Shown piece after piece: positions 17,278-25,625 of a stretch of 64,000 nucleotides of DNA. The stretch is from Paenibacillus sp. OK003. Its GTDB lineage: Bacteria; Bacillota; Bacilli; Paenibacillales; Paenibacillaceae. Each line of letters begins with the position of its first letter. The stretch's first letter is position 1. A program made the translations under genes and the position numbers. Under the pieces are notes generated by a model. The model was not told where the DNA came from, did not search any database, and saw nothing but the letters and a program-made list of their open reading frames with translations. The DNA is taken from contig NZ_FOBD01000005.1 in the NCBI RefSeq assembly GCF_900109515.1, forward strand, positions 62,001 to 126,000. The letters are read 5' to 3'.

Positions 17278-18699
17278 ATGATTAGTCAACCGTTTCAACC
17301 AACGATGGATATTCCGTATTATTATCCCTGTAATTTTCCTTTGATTCACGAAATCCTTCAGCGTCAGGGCTCGATAAGCAGTCTCGGTCTGTTAGCTTCC
17401 AGCCGCTTATATAGTCTGACTTCCTGTTCAGATCGTGGCCTAATTAAGCCTTACTTTCATAAGCTGGATTATGAGGAGCCGATGTGGGAAGTGTTTGGAG
17501 AACGGGAGTTTGACAGCTTCGAACAAGGAAAGGCATATATTCGGGAACGGCTTGAAAATGAGGGGCCTTTGGTCGTTACAGGCACAAGTTACTGCTTGCC
17601 TTACGGGGAGGATTATCGAAATCCGGAGTATATTCATAAACTCGTTAAACAAGGTTCGCGCCTGCATCTGGTCGATCATTGGCTGGCTGTGTACGGGATG
17701 GATGAGGAGCAGTTCTATGTCTATGACCCCGTTCCCTCCAAATACATGGGAGCTGTATCGTCTACTGATTTCCAGGAGTTCTGGAAAGGGAACAAAAATA
17801 TCTCCGAGCTCGAAATAGCCCGGCGCAAAGAAACATTACGAACATATGGCACGATGGAGATCCGTGCTGTGGAGACACTCGACGCCGCAGGCTACCGAAC
17901 CATGCTGCGCTCTGCGCTGGCAACGCAGGCGCATGAATTCATCACGGGCAGAACGATCTGGCAGGGCAATCGAAGCTATTATTTTGGACAGGCTGTCACA
18001 TCACAATTGTTACAAAGATTGCACCCGGATGCCGAGGTGGATCGGGAACAGGAGAAAGCCATCTCCGCGTTCCTGTTCGACATGCGCTGGAGCCGCTACT
18101 TTTTCCGCGATTTGCTGGAGGAAGCCGCCGAATGGCTCGATTCTCCCCATGATCAATATGTTGCAGAATTCGGCGCAATGATAGCCCGGTGGGAACAGGC
18201 GCATAAGTTGCTGCAGATCGCCAGAATGAAACGAAGCCCAGAATGGCGGGAGCAGTTAACAGATATTATCGAACAATTGGCGGCGGACGAATTACGCTGG
18301 TACGAAGCGCTGATGACGACACATCAGCATGCCGATCGCTTCAGACAGATCCCATCGACTGTGGAAAATCCCGCGCCTACGCCTTCACATCGGGAAGTCA
18401 TTGAGCGGATTGTGCTGGATAGCTGCGATGAGCTTAATCGATACCATAACGCGCCGATTCCTCTGGAGCATGGCTTGCAGGCGCCACTGTATGGAAGTCG
18501 GGGAAGGCTGGACTCCCTTGAACTTGTAACTTTACTTGCGGTTGTCGAGCAAAGTGTTGAAGATGCGTTCGGTGTAGGGATAACCCTCGCGGAAATGGCG
18601 GCTGCTTCCATGCCAGAGAGTCCTTATCGAACGGTGGAATCGCTGGTTGAATATCTGGAGGCGCAATTGAAACAGTGCTCGAAGGATGATAAGGGATGA
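17278..18699 (+). CDS. BtrH-like protein fused to an acyl carrier domain
   Basis: The 473-residue protein starts with a segment like the N-terminal domain of butirosin biosynthesis BtrH (about 10-165; GSRLHLVDHWLAVYG and FYVYDP resemble its papain-like fold). A helical middle follows. The last 80 residues look like an acyl carrier protein: the phosphopantetheine Ser lies in RLDSLELV (about residue 410), followed by a typical carrier-domain tail. BtrH transfers an acyl chain from a carrier protein to an amine in butirosin synthesis. A fusion that carries both acyltransferase-like and carrier domains, next to an adenylating ligase, suggests self-loaded acyl transfer. The acceptor is unknown. 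Confidence 0.65.
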   Translation: MISQPFQPTMDIPYYYPCNFPLIHEILQRQGSISSLGLLASSRLYSLTSCSDRGLIKPYFHKLDYEEPMWEVFGEREFDSFEQGKAYIRERLENEGPLVVTGTSYCLPYGEDYRNPEYIHKLVKQGSRLHLVDHWLAVYGMDEEQFYVYDPVPSKYMGAVSSTDFQEFWKGNKNISELEIARRKETLRTYGTMEIRAVETLDAAGYRTMLRSALATQAHEFITGRTIWQGNRSYYFGQAVTSQLLQRLHPDAEVDREQEKAISAFLFDMRWSRYFFRDLLEEAAEWLDSPHDQYVAEFGAMIARWEQAHKLLQIARMKRSPEWREQLTDIIEQLAADELRWYEALMTTHQHADRFRQIPSTVENPAPTPSHREVIERIVLDSCDELNRYHNAPIPLEHGLQAPLYGSRGRLDSLELVTLLAVVEQSVEDAFGVGITLAEMAAASMPESPYRTVESLVEYLEAQLKQCSKDDKG

Positions 18700-20108
18700 A
18701 TATCACTTTTCTTCTGGAACGGTTCGCTGCGTATGACCATCGCCCCGCATTGATATGGAAGGACGAGCAATATAGTTATAACTGGTTATTGGATCAGATT
18801 CAGACCTTTAGCCAGTGGATTTCCAGAGAAGGGCTCGAAGAGGCGATTGTTGTGCTTGAAGAGGATTATTCTCCATATGCCGCAGCGGCATTGATCGCAC
18901 TTCTGGAGCGGAATTGTATTGTGGTTCCGCTGGATCGACACTTGGTTGAGGCCAAACGGAATGAGTATACAACGCTCGCTCAGGCAGAATGGCGTATGAG
19001 TGTTGGGGAAGGGGAAGCTATTGCCAAACATTGTTCCGTGCAAGGCAGTCGATCCCCGATTTTGGCAAGGCTGAGTCAGGAAAAGAAAGCAGGTCTGGTG
19101 ATTTTCTCATCCGGATCGACAGGACGAAGCAAAGCTGCTGTTCATAGCGCCGATCGTCTGTTGCACGGATTCAGGCGGCAAGTTCGGCCGCTCTGTACGA
19201 TCCCTTTCATGATGTTTGACCACATTGGCGGATTGAATACGATGCTGCAATCCCTGTCCAGCGGCGGCTGTTTATGCGTCATACCGGATCGCTCCCCCCT
19301 GGAAGTATGCAAAACCATTGAAAAGTACCGTGTTCAGGCACTGCCAGTCTCACCAACGTTCCTGAATTTGCTGCTTCTTAGTGGAGTCTATCGGGAGTTC
19401 GATCTATCCAGTCTCGAAGTGGCTTCCTATGGTTCAGAGGTTATGCCGGAGGCACTGCTTACCGCATGGAATAGACAGTTTCCGAATGTGCGCACGGTGC
19501 AGGCTTATGGCATGTCGGAGCTTGGTATTCTGCCGACACGCTCCAAAGATTCCGGTTCATTGCTATTTACGGTTCGTGATGGGGAAGTTCGTTATCGGAT
19601 TGTGGACGGGTTGCTTGAGATCCAAACGAAAACGGCCATGATCGGGTATCTGAATGCTCCGTCTCCGTTCACGGAAGATGGCTGGCTCCAGACCGGGGAT
19701 GAAGCAGAGATGGAGGATGGTTACATTCGCATTTTGGGTCGCCCCTCCGAGATCATTAATGTAGGCGGGCGTAAGGTTTACCCTGCGGAAGTGGAGAGTA
19801 TTCTGGAGCAAATGGATGCCATTGAAACGGCTGTGGTGAGCGGGGAACCGAGTGGAATTATGGGACAGATGGTGATGGCTACGGTCAGACTTACAGGTGA
19901 GCAGCCTCTTACGGAACTGCGCAGACAAATCTGGGACTATTGTAGAGAAAAGCTTCCTCTGTACAAAATCCCGCAAAAGATTGTGATTACTCAGGAGACA
20001 TTAACAAGTTCAAGAATGAAGAAAATAAGAATTCCCGGTCCTATCTCCTCCGCTCAGGATGAGGTTGCGGCAAGCAAGGAGGAAGATTCGGGACGAACAC
20101 AATACTGA
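18696..20108 (+). CDS. Acyl-adenylating ligase (AMP-binding family)
   Basis: The 470-residue enzyme has the ANL-family motifs: FSSGSTGRSKAAVHS (P-loop, about 147-161), YGMSELG, TGDEAEMEDGYIRILGRPSEIIN, and a C-terminal Lys in SRMKKIRIPG. It should activate a carboxylic acid with ATP and load it on a carrier, most simply the carrier domain of the preceding protein, whose stop codon it overlaps by four bases. The acid cannot be predicted. A strong terminator closes the operon. Confidence 0.82.
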   Translation: MNITFLLERFAAYDHRPALIWKDEQYSYNWLLDQIQTFSQWISREGLEEAIVVLEEDYSPYAAAALIALLERNCIVVPLDRHLVEAKRNEYTTLAQAEWRMSVGEGEAIAKHCSVQGSRSPILARLSQEKKAGLVIFSSGSTGRSKAAVHSADRLLHGFRRQVRPLCTIPFMMFDHIGGLNTMLQSLSSGGCLCVIPDRSPLEVCKTIEKYRVQALPVSPTFLNLLLLSGVYREFDLSSLEVASYGSEVMPEALLTAWNRQFPNVRTVQAYGMSELGILPTRSKDSGSLLFTVRDGEVRYRIVDGLLEIQTKTAMIGYLNAPSPFTEDGWLQTGDEAEMEDGYIRILGRPSEIINVGGRKVYPAEVESILEQMDAIETAVVSGEPSGIMGQMVMATVRLTGEQPLTELRRQIWDYCREKLPLYKIPQKIVITQETLTSSRMKKIRIPGPISSAQDEVAASKEEDSGRTQY

Positions 20109-20178
20109 ATGAACGAATGAATAAAGTGACTCATGAATGCCAATGCAGCAGGGGACATCATGAGTTGTAATAGGAGAG

Positions 20179-20223
20179 GGGGAACCTTCGGATGCATAAC
20201 GCACCGAGGGTTCCCCATTTTTT
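20179..20223 (+). terminator. Terminator of the esterase/BtrH/ligase operon
   Basis: GGGGAACCTTCGG pairs with CCGAGGGTTCCCC and is followed by ATTTTTT. Confidence 0.88.
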
Positions 20224-20340
20224 GAATAGATTCGAAGAGATAACTACGAGAGATAAACCTTATACATTTGAATGTGAAATTATCATTATATGATCTACCA
20301 AGAATCGCATCGGAGGAAGGGTTTAGAATGAAGCAAGATG

Positions 20341-22110
20341 TTATGCCTTCACGTGTGATTTGACATCCAACTGCAACAGGGAGAAACCGTACGCTTCCAA
20401 GTCCAGCTTCAGCTTGTTCTGCTGAGTTTCCCGAGCTGTGGCTGGGAATACATTACGCCAAGTCCCTTGATGTAGTGGCAGCTCCATACTGCGCGGTTCT
20501 TCGCTTGCATTCAGGACGAGGACGAATTGTTCCCCGGTATCCTGATCCTTGCGTCCGATGGCAATGCACGGATCTCCGGCTTCCGCGTAAATCATCGTGA
20601 TGTCCGCACTGCGCAATGCAGCGTGTTGTTTACGCAGGGCAATGGCTTTAGTGAAGAAATCGAGCAGATCCTTGTTCTGCTTCTGTTCGTCCCACTCCAT
20701 ACATTTGCGACAACCTGGATCATAGCCACCATCCAGCCCTACCTCGTCGCCATAGTAGATACAAGGAGCGCCTGGGTACGTAAGCAGCAGAATGACAGCC
20801 AGCTTCATCTTGCGTACATCCCCTTCACATAGGGTGAGCAGTCTTGGCGTATCATGACTTCCGAGCAGGTTGAAAGCTGCTTCGGTTACAGGCTGTGAAT
20901 AGGCAGCAAGCAGTTTGCCAATCTCGTTGGCGAATCCGAGACCGTCCAGCTTGCCGAGCACAGCGTAATCCATGACTGAATTCGTGAATGGGTAGTTCAT
21001 GACTGCATCGAATTGGTCCCCTTGCAGCCACATGATGGAATCATGCCAGATTTCGCCGAGCAGATAGGCATCCGGGTTAAGTGATTTGACCGTTTGGCGG
21101 AATTCACGCCAGAATTGATGGTCTACCTCATTGGCAACATCCAGTCTCCAACCGTCGATACCCATATCCTGAATCCAGTAGCGGGCCACCTCCAGCAAAT
21201 ATTCTTTGACATCGGGATGCTCCGTATTCAGTTTGGGCATAAGGGGTTCAAAGGCAAAGGTATCATATGTGGGAATACCATCCTCGATACGTGCCGGCCA
21301 TTCTCTGACATGGAACCAATCCGCATAACGGGAAGCAGCCCCTTTTTCAAGCACATCCGCGAATGGAAGGAACTCTCTGCCTGAATGGTTAAACACTGCG
21401 TCCAGAACGACCCGAATCCCACGTGCATGGCATGCATCCACAAGCTCCTTCAATTTCTCATTAGTGCCAAAGTGCGGATCGACCCTCAGGTAGTCTGCGG
21501 TATTGTACTTATGGTTGGTTGTAGCCTGGAACACCGGGCAGAAATAAATGGCGTTAATGCCAAGTGTGCTCAGATGGTCAAGGTGATCCAGAACGCCTTG
21601 TAAATCACCTCCGAAAAAATTGACAGGCGTCGGTTCACCACCCCAAGGCTCAGCGTTTTTTGGACTGATCGACGGATCACCATTGGCAAAACGTTCAGGA
21701 AAGATCTGATAGAATACAGCATCCTTAACCCAAGCAGGTGCCTCGAAGAAATCCACCGGATTCATAAATGGAAAATCGAAAAATTCCAACGGATGATCAG
21801 GCAGAGCCTGTTCGAATCCCCGTTCCGTCATCCAGACCGATTCTTCTCCCTTGATCAGTTGGAAGCCGTAGCGTAATCTACGGTAAGGTGGTTGCGCTTC
21901 CACTTCCCAATAATCGAACAGGGCATCACGGGCAAAGATTCGCATCGGAAGGTGGAGGACCGTACGATCCCACGCATATTTATCCCCGATGATGGCGATA
22001 ACGGCATCCAGGTCGCCCCGCTTGGAACGGAGTCTCAAGTGCATGGTCGAACGGTCATATACGTAGGACCAATTCATTTTGGGACGATGATAAATAGCTT
22101 CAAGTAACAT
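20341..22110 (-). CDS. Neopullulanase / cyclomaltodextrinase (GH13_20), cytoplasmic
   Basis: The 589-residue GH13 enzyme lacks a signal peptide and has the N-terminal domain of the cyclodextrin-degrading subgroup (about 1-125), then the catalytic barrel. Visible motifs are VVLDAVFNHSG, GWRLDVANEV (nucleophile Asp), LLGEIWHDS (acid Glu) and LGSHDTPR. MPKLN in region V marks the neopullulanase/cyclomaltodextrinase group. It would open cyclodextrins and cut maltodextrins after import. The start is ATG 22110 because AAGGAG lies eight bases before it; a GTG three codons upstream touches that site. Its leader holds element B with a terminator-like hairpin. Confidence 0.92.
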   Translation of the reverse strand: MLLEAIYHRPKMNWSYVYDRSTMHLRLRSKRGDLDAVIAIIGDKYAWDRTVLHLPMRIFARDALFDYWEVEAQPPYRRLRYGFQLIKGEESVWMTERGFEQALPDHPLEFFDFPFMNPVDFFEAPAWVKDAVFYQIFPERFANGDPSISPKNAEPWGGEPTPVNFFGGDLQGVLDHLDHLSTLGINAIYFCPVFQATTNHKYNTADYLRVDPHFGTNEKLKELVDACHARGIRVVLDAVFNHSGREFLPFADVLEKGAASRYADWFHVREWPARIEDGIPTYDTFAFEPLMPKLNTEHPDVKEYLLEVARYWIQDMGIDGWRLDVANEVDHQFWREFRQTVKSLNPDAYLLGEIWHDSIMWLQGDQFDAVMNYPFTNSVMDYAVLGKLDGLGFANEIGKLLAAYSQPVTEAAFNLLGSHDTPRLLTLCEGDVRKMKLAVILLLTYPGAPCIYYGDEVGLDGGYDPGCRKCMEWDEQKQNKDLLDFFTKAIALRKQHAALRSADITMIYAEAGDPCIAIGRKDQDTGEQFVLVLNASEEPRSMELPLHQGTWRNVFPATARETQQNKLKLDLEAYGFSLLQLDVKSHVKA

Positions 22111-22142
22111 AGCATTCACTCCTTATCTGGGATGGATCATAT

Positions 22143-22218
22143 GGCTATAAACGCAAAAAAGGCACAACCCCAATGTTCACGAGGTTGTACCTTTCGGCAG
22201 CATAGCCTTTTGATTATA
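22143..22218 (-). ncRNA. Leader element B with terminator-like hairpin (neopullulanase)
   Basis: On the minus strand AAGGCTATGC is followed by CCGAAAGG and the hairpin AAGGTACAACC/GGTTGTGCCTT with a TTTTTT tail (22158-22195). GGCTAT (22202-22207) can pair with ATAGCC (22143-22148), and AAAGGC can also pair with the GCCTTT arm, which would break the terminator. The hairpin could simply end the gene at 22310, but a TATAAT at 22224-22229 places it inside the neopullulanase leader. Confidence 0.55.
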
Positions 22219-22223
22219 GTGCT

Positions 22224-22229
22224 ATTATA
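22224..22229 (-). promoter_or_regulatory. Likely -10 of neopullulanase promoter
   Basis: A perfect TATAAT on the minus strand is followed five bases later by a second TATAAT (22213-22218). No good -35 hexamer is visible, so activation or an unusual promoter is possible. Confidence 0.45.
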
Positions 22230-22309
22230 CGAACTAAATCGAAAAAAGAAAACACTTTTTTTCCTGAAAAGATGAGTTGAATTCACCGTGTAAATTTGGG
22301 TGCTATTTT

Positions 22310-22888
22310 TTAAAACTCATACCCGAGTTTATTGGCATAGGCAGACAATTCTTTTTGGAACTTCTCGATATTTTTCTTGCCGGCATCAATTTTGGCGTTG
22401 GATTGTTTCAGGACAGCGCTGTTTACCGTTGTTTTGGAGACCGCTTTTTTCGCGAGTTGGAATCCTTCCAACTGAGTATAGCTTCCTTTGATCAAGTTGG
22501 CGTGGATTTTTTGCAGCTCCGTATTTTGCGGCTTGATCAGCTTCAGCTTGGATACATATTTGGTGTAGTTAGGAATCGCTGTGTTGGTCAATTTCAGGAA
22601 AACGGACTTGCGATTGGAAGATGTAATGTAAAATCCCCCGGCCAAAGCATCGAAAGCTTTCTCCTCATATACAGATGCGCTATCCAGTTGATCCATGTAG
22701 TTCAGGAAATCTGCTTCGTCGGCTGTAAGTTCCGGTTCTTCTTCTGTTGTGTCAACCTCGGAGTATGCGTCTTCTGAATATGTAGTGGTTGAGTCATCCG
22801 CAGCAGCGGCATAGGACCCTGCAGGTGACAACACCCCGCCGAGCAAAACAAAACTCATAATGATGGATAGTACCCATGATTTCTTCAC
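22310..22888 (-). CDS. Secreted protein of unknown function, paralogue of the protein at 4140-4757
   Basis: The 192-residue protein has a signal peptide (about 1-28), an acidic linker (about 35-60) and a helical domain that aligns over its length with the 4140-4757 product, down to the final NKLGYEF/RNIGYEN. The start is GTG; AGGGGAAG precedes it. It is alone on the minus strand, divergent from pectate lyase. The function is unknown. The pair looks like an old duplication that kept its promoter box. Confidence 0.8.
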   Translation of the reverse strand: MKKSWVLSIIMSFVLLGGVLSPAGSYAAAADDSTTTYSEDAYSEVDTTEEEPELTADEADFLNYMDQLDSASVYEEKAFDALAGGFYITSSNRKSVFLKLTNTAIPNYTKYVSKLKLIKPQNTELQKIHANLIKGSYTQLEGFQLAKKAVSKTTVNSAVLKQSNAKIDAGKKNIEKFQKELSAYANKLGYEF

Positions 22889-22933
22889 GTTCTAACTTCC
22901 CCTATCTATATATGTGATATTATTCCAATGGAT

Positions 22934-22962
22934 AATCTAACATAGCACGACAAGAAATTACA
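22934..22962 (-). promoter_or_regulatory. Promoter box shared with the 4140 gene
   Basis: CCTGTAATTTCT and ATGTTAGATTATCC on the minus strand are identical to the box at 4796-4824, with the same 17-base gap, while the sequence between them differs. Confidence 0.6.
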
Positions 22963-23274
22963 GGAATCGATTGACAGTAAATTGTTTGTTTCATATTATT
23001 TCATGCATTTGCATAGTGGTACACCATTATAGAAAGCTGTAACGGCGGGGTTGATTAAGTAGGTATAAAGAGATACCCCGATGTTTAAACGTGTATATTT
23101 GTTCGGGAAAAATGAGGCGTCTGGTTCTTTCAGAATATTTTCAGAAAGGATATATATGCAAAATCATAATGGATGTTGGGTTTATTTATTAATACTTTAA
23201 ACCTATTTCCGTTTGTAACGATACGCCCGATAAATAGCATTGGAGTTGATTCATACATATTGGAGGAATAGTTC
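22963..23274. other. Upstream region of pectate lyase
   Basis: No gene is seen. The region is A+T-rich and holds a weak six-base hairpin (CGGGGT at 23046-23051 with ACCCCG at 23075-23080) that could lie in the pectate lyase leader. GGAGGAATAG before 23275 is the ribosome site. Confidence 0.4.
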
Positions 23275-25359
23275 ATGAGTAGAAACAAACGATTTACCAA
23301 AATGATGATCCTGGCGATAAGCATAAGTCTTGTGCTCTCGCTTGGGCTGATTCATCCCGTTCAAGCGGGTGGATGGACGCAGGATTCCTTTGAGAATGGG
23401 GATGCCCAATGGACGTCCACGAGTGGCAGTTGGTCTGTCGTTCAGGATCAGGGAAACGCAGTATATTATCAATCGGGCAAGAGCGAGGGCAGAAGTTCGG
23501 CGGGAGATGCGGAGTGGAGTAACTATGCCATTGCAGCGGATGTGAAAGTCGTGGATTTCAACGGCTCGACTCGCACGTATGTAGCAGGCCGATATGCGGA
23601 TGCCAACAATTATTATGCAGCGTCATTGTATAACAGCAGTGGCGGGAAACTTGAAATTCGGAAAAAAGTGAATGGTTCTACCACAACACTCGCCACAAAA
23701 TCCGATTATAAGCTGGCTGTGGATACATGGTATAACGTCAAACTTGAAATGAACGGTTCATCCATTAACATGTATGTGAATGGTGTATTGGAGCTGTCTG
23801 CTACAGATACCGACATGACCAAGGGGGGTGCAGGGCTGGTGACCTTGAAGTCTCTTGTCATGTACGATAATGTGAATATTTCGAATATCGGAGATCCAAC
23901 ACCAGTCACACCACCGACCGATCCAACAACGGAACCATCCACGGGTACACCAAGCGATCCGTCAACAGAAATACCACCGACCGATCCTGGAACTGAACCT
24001 ACGGAGCCAGATCAGACAACAGAATGGGCTGCGTATAATTTGACTGGTTTTGCCGCAGCGAATACGACCGGGGGTGGTATCATCTCGGATACCGACTCAC
24101 GTTATATGCGGATATATACCGCCAGTGATCTGGCTCTGGCCTTGAAGAAAGGCTCCAAAACCAAAGTGATTGAGATCATGAACGATCTGGATCTGGGATG
24201 GAACGAGATTCCTGCGGCAGCTCAGGCTGCTCCTTTTAGCGCACATAATAATGCGCTGACACATCCTGTTCTGATGAAGACAGGGGTTAGCAGAGTGAGC
24301 ATTGATAACTTCGATGGCCTGACCATTTTCTCGACTAATGGAGCAACAATCAAGCATGCAGCGTTCACGTTCAAACGGAGCAACAACGTAATTATTCGCA
24401 ACCTGGCATTCGATGAACTTTGGGAGTGGGATGAGGCAACCAAGGGCAATTATGATAAAAACGATTGGGACTACATTACCGTTGAGAATAGCAGCAACGT
24501 CTGGATTGATCATGCCACATTCCACAAAGCATACGATGGACTTGTTGATGTGAAAAAGGGCAGTACAGGCGTCACTATTTCCTGGTCATCTTTTGTAGGG
24601 GACGATCAAGGTCCTAATAGCTGGGTCACCCAGCAGATCAATGCGCTGGAAGCCAATAAATCGGCCTACCCGATGTATGCCTATCTGAGAAGCAATGCTG
24701 TCGGCATGAGTAAGGAGCAGATCATCGCAGTGGCGGCGAGCCAGAAGAAGGGACATCTAATTGGTGCTACTGAGTTCGCAAGTGACAATGCTGATCTGGA
24801 AGTCACCTTGCACCACAATTACTACAAGGATATCCAGGATCGTATGCCACGCCTGCGTGGAGGGAATGTACATGCATACAATATCGTTATGGATAATGCG
24901 GCCACCTGGGAGTTGAAGAAAAACATCACGTCCAGTATGTCTAAAGCCATATCGGCCAAAGGGTATCATTTTGGAATTACCAGCAATGGCGCAATTTCTA
25001 CGGAAAGTGGTGCGGTGCTGTTAGAGAATTCGGTCATCCTTGGCGTGCAATATCCGCTGCGCAATAATCAGGCCGATGAGTCGAAAAGCAATTACACGGG
25101 GAAAATTGCAGCGATAGATACGATCTATTCACTGGATGGAAGCAGCTTTAGAGGCAACAGCGACGATGCCAAAAGTCCACTTTCACCAGTACCGGCATCC
25201 TTGAAGCCGTTCTCCTGGAATGGATTAACTGCGCTGCCATACAGCTACACGGCAGAAGATCCTGCCGGACTTCAGGCAAGACTGATTTCTACATCTGGCG
25301 CAGGGGCAGGACAACTGTCTTGGGCTCCAGCCCAGTGGCTGGCAACGAGTTATAATTAA
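23275..25359 (+). CDS. Secreted pectate lyase (PL1) with N-terminal concanavalin-like domain
   Basis: The 694-residue protein has a signal peptide (about 1-31) and an N-terminal beta-sandwich domain of the LamG/CBM type (about 35-205). A Pro/Thr repeat linker of about 40 residues and a parallel beta-helix lyase domain follow. The PL1 motifs VWIDHATFHKAYDGLVDVKK and RMPRLRGGNVHAYNI (with the catalytic Arg) are visible. It should cleave pectate by beta-elimination outside the cell with calcium. It is transcribed alone and followed by a hairpin. Confidence 0.93.
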   Translation: MSRNKRFTKMMILAISISLVLSLGLIHPVQAGGWTQDSFENGDAQWTSTSGSWSVVQDQGNAVYYQSGKSEGRSSAGDAEWSNYAIAADVKVVDFNGSTRTYVAGRYADANNYYAASLYNSSGGKLEIRKKVNGSTTTLATKSDYKLAVDTWYNVKLEMNGSSINMYVNGVLELSATDTDMTKGGAGLVTLKSLVMYDNVNISNIGDPTPVTPPTDPTTEPSTGTPSDPSTEIPPTDPGTEPTEPDQTTEWAAYNLTGFAAANTTGGGIISDTDSRYMRIYTASDLALALKKGSKTKVIEIMNDLDLGWNEIPAAAQAAPFSAHNNALTHPVLMKTGVSRVSIDNFDGLTIFSTNGATIKHAAFTFKRSNNVIIRNLAFDELWEWDEATKGNYDKNDWDYITVENSSNVWIDHATFHKAYDGLVDVKKGSTGVTISWSSFVGDDQGPNSWVTQQINALEANKSAYPMYAYLRSNAVGMSKEQIIAVAASQKKGHLIGATEFASDNADLEVTLHHNYYKDIQDRMPRLRGGNVHAYNIVMDNAATWELKKNITSSMSKAISAKGYHFGITSNGAISTESGAVLLENSVILGVQYPLRNNQADESKSNYTGKIAAIDTIYSLDGSSFRGNSDDAKSPLSPVPASLKPFSWNGLTALPYSYTAEDPAGLQARLISTSGAGAGQLSWAPAQWLATSYN

Positions 25360-25389
25360 GTTCATTAACTAAAATAGTAGCGACCAGGG

Positions 25390-25433
25390 GCTGCCTTTGA
25401 AGTAGATCTTTCTACGGATGAGGCAGTTCTTTT
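25390..25433 (+). terminator. Terminator after pectate lyase
   Basis: CTGCCT and AGGCAG frame an inner GTAGA/TCTAC stem. A T-rich tail (TTCTTTTCT) follows. Confidence 0.65.
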
Positions 25434-25485
25434 CTAATGTCATATCTATTTGGAATGCAGTTTTTCGATATAAATTCTCTAAGAA

Positions 25486-25516
25486 GTGACGTACAGAGGC
25501 GGTCAGATGATATAAT
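25486..25516 (+). promoter_or_regulatory. Possible promoter of the GH2 gene
   Basis: TATAAT (25511-25516) has a weak -35 candidate GTGACG (25486-25491) at 19 bases. Confidence 0.4.
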
Positions 25517-25625
25517 CGGCTGAAGTGTTATTGTCTCACCAAGTTATTTTCAAAAAGGTTTTCGGTAAGTGGTCTATTGTTGTTTGTAACCGCAATCATA
25601 ATACACACAGAAAGTGAGAGCTGAG

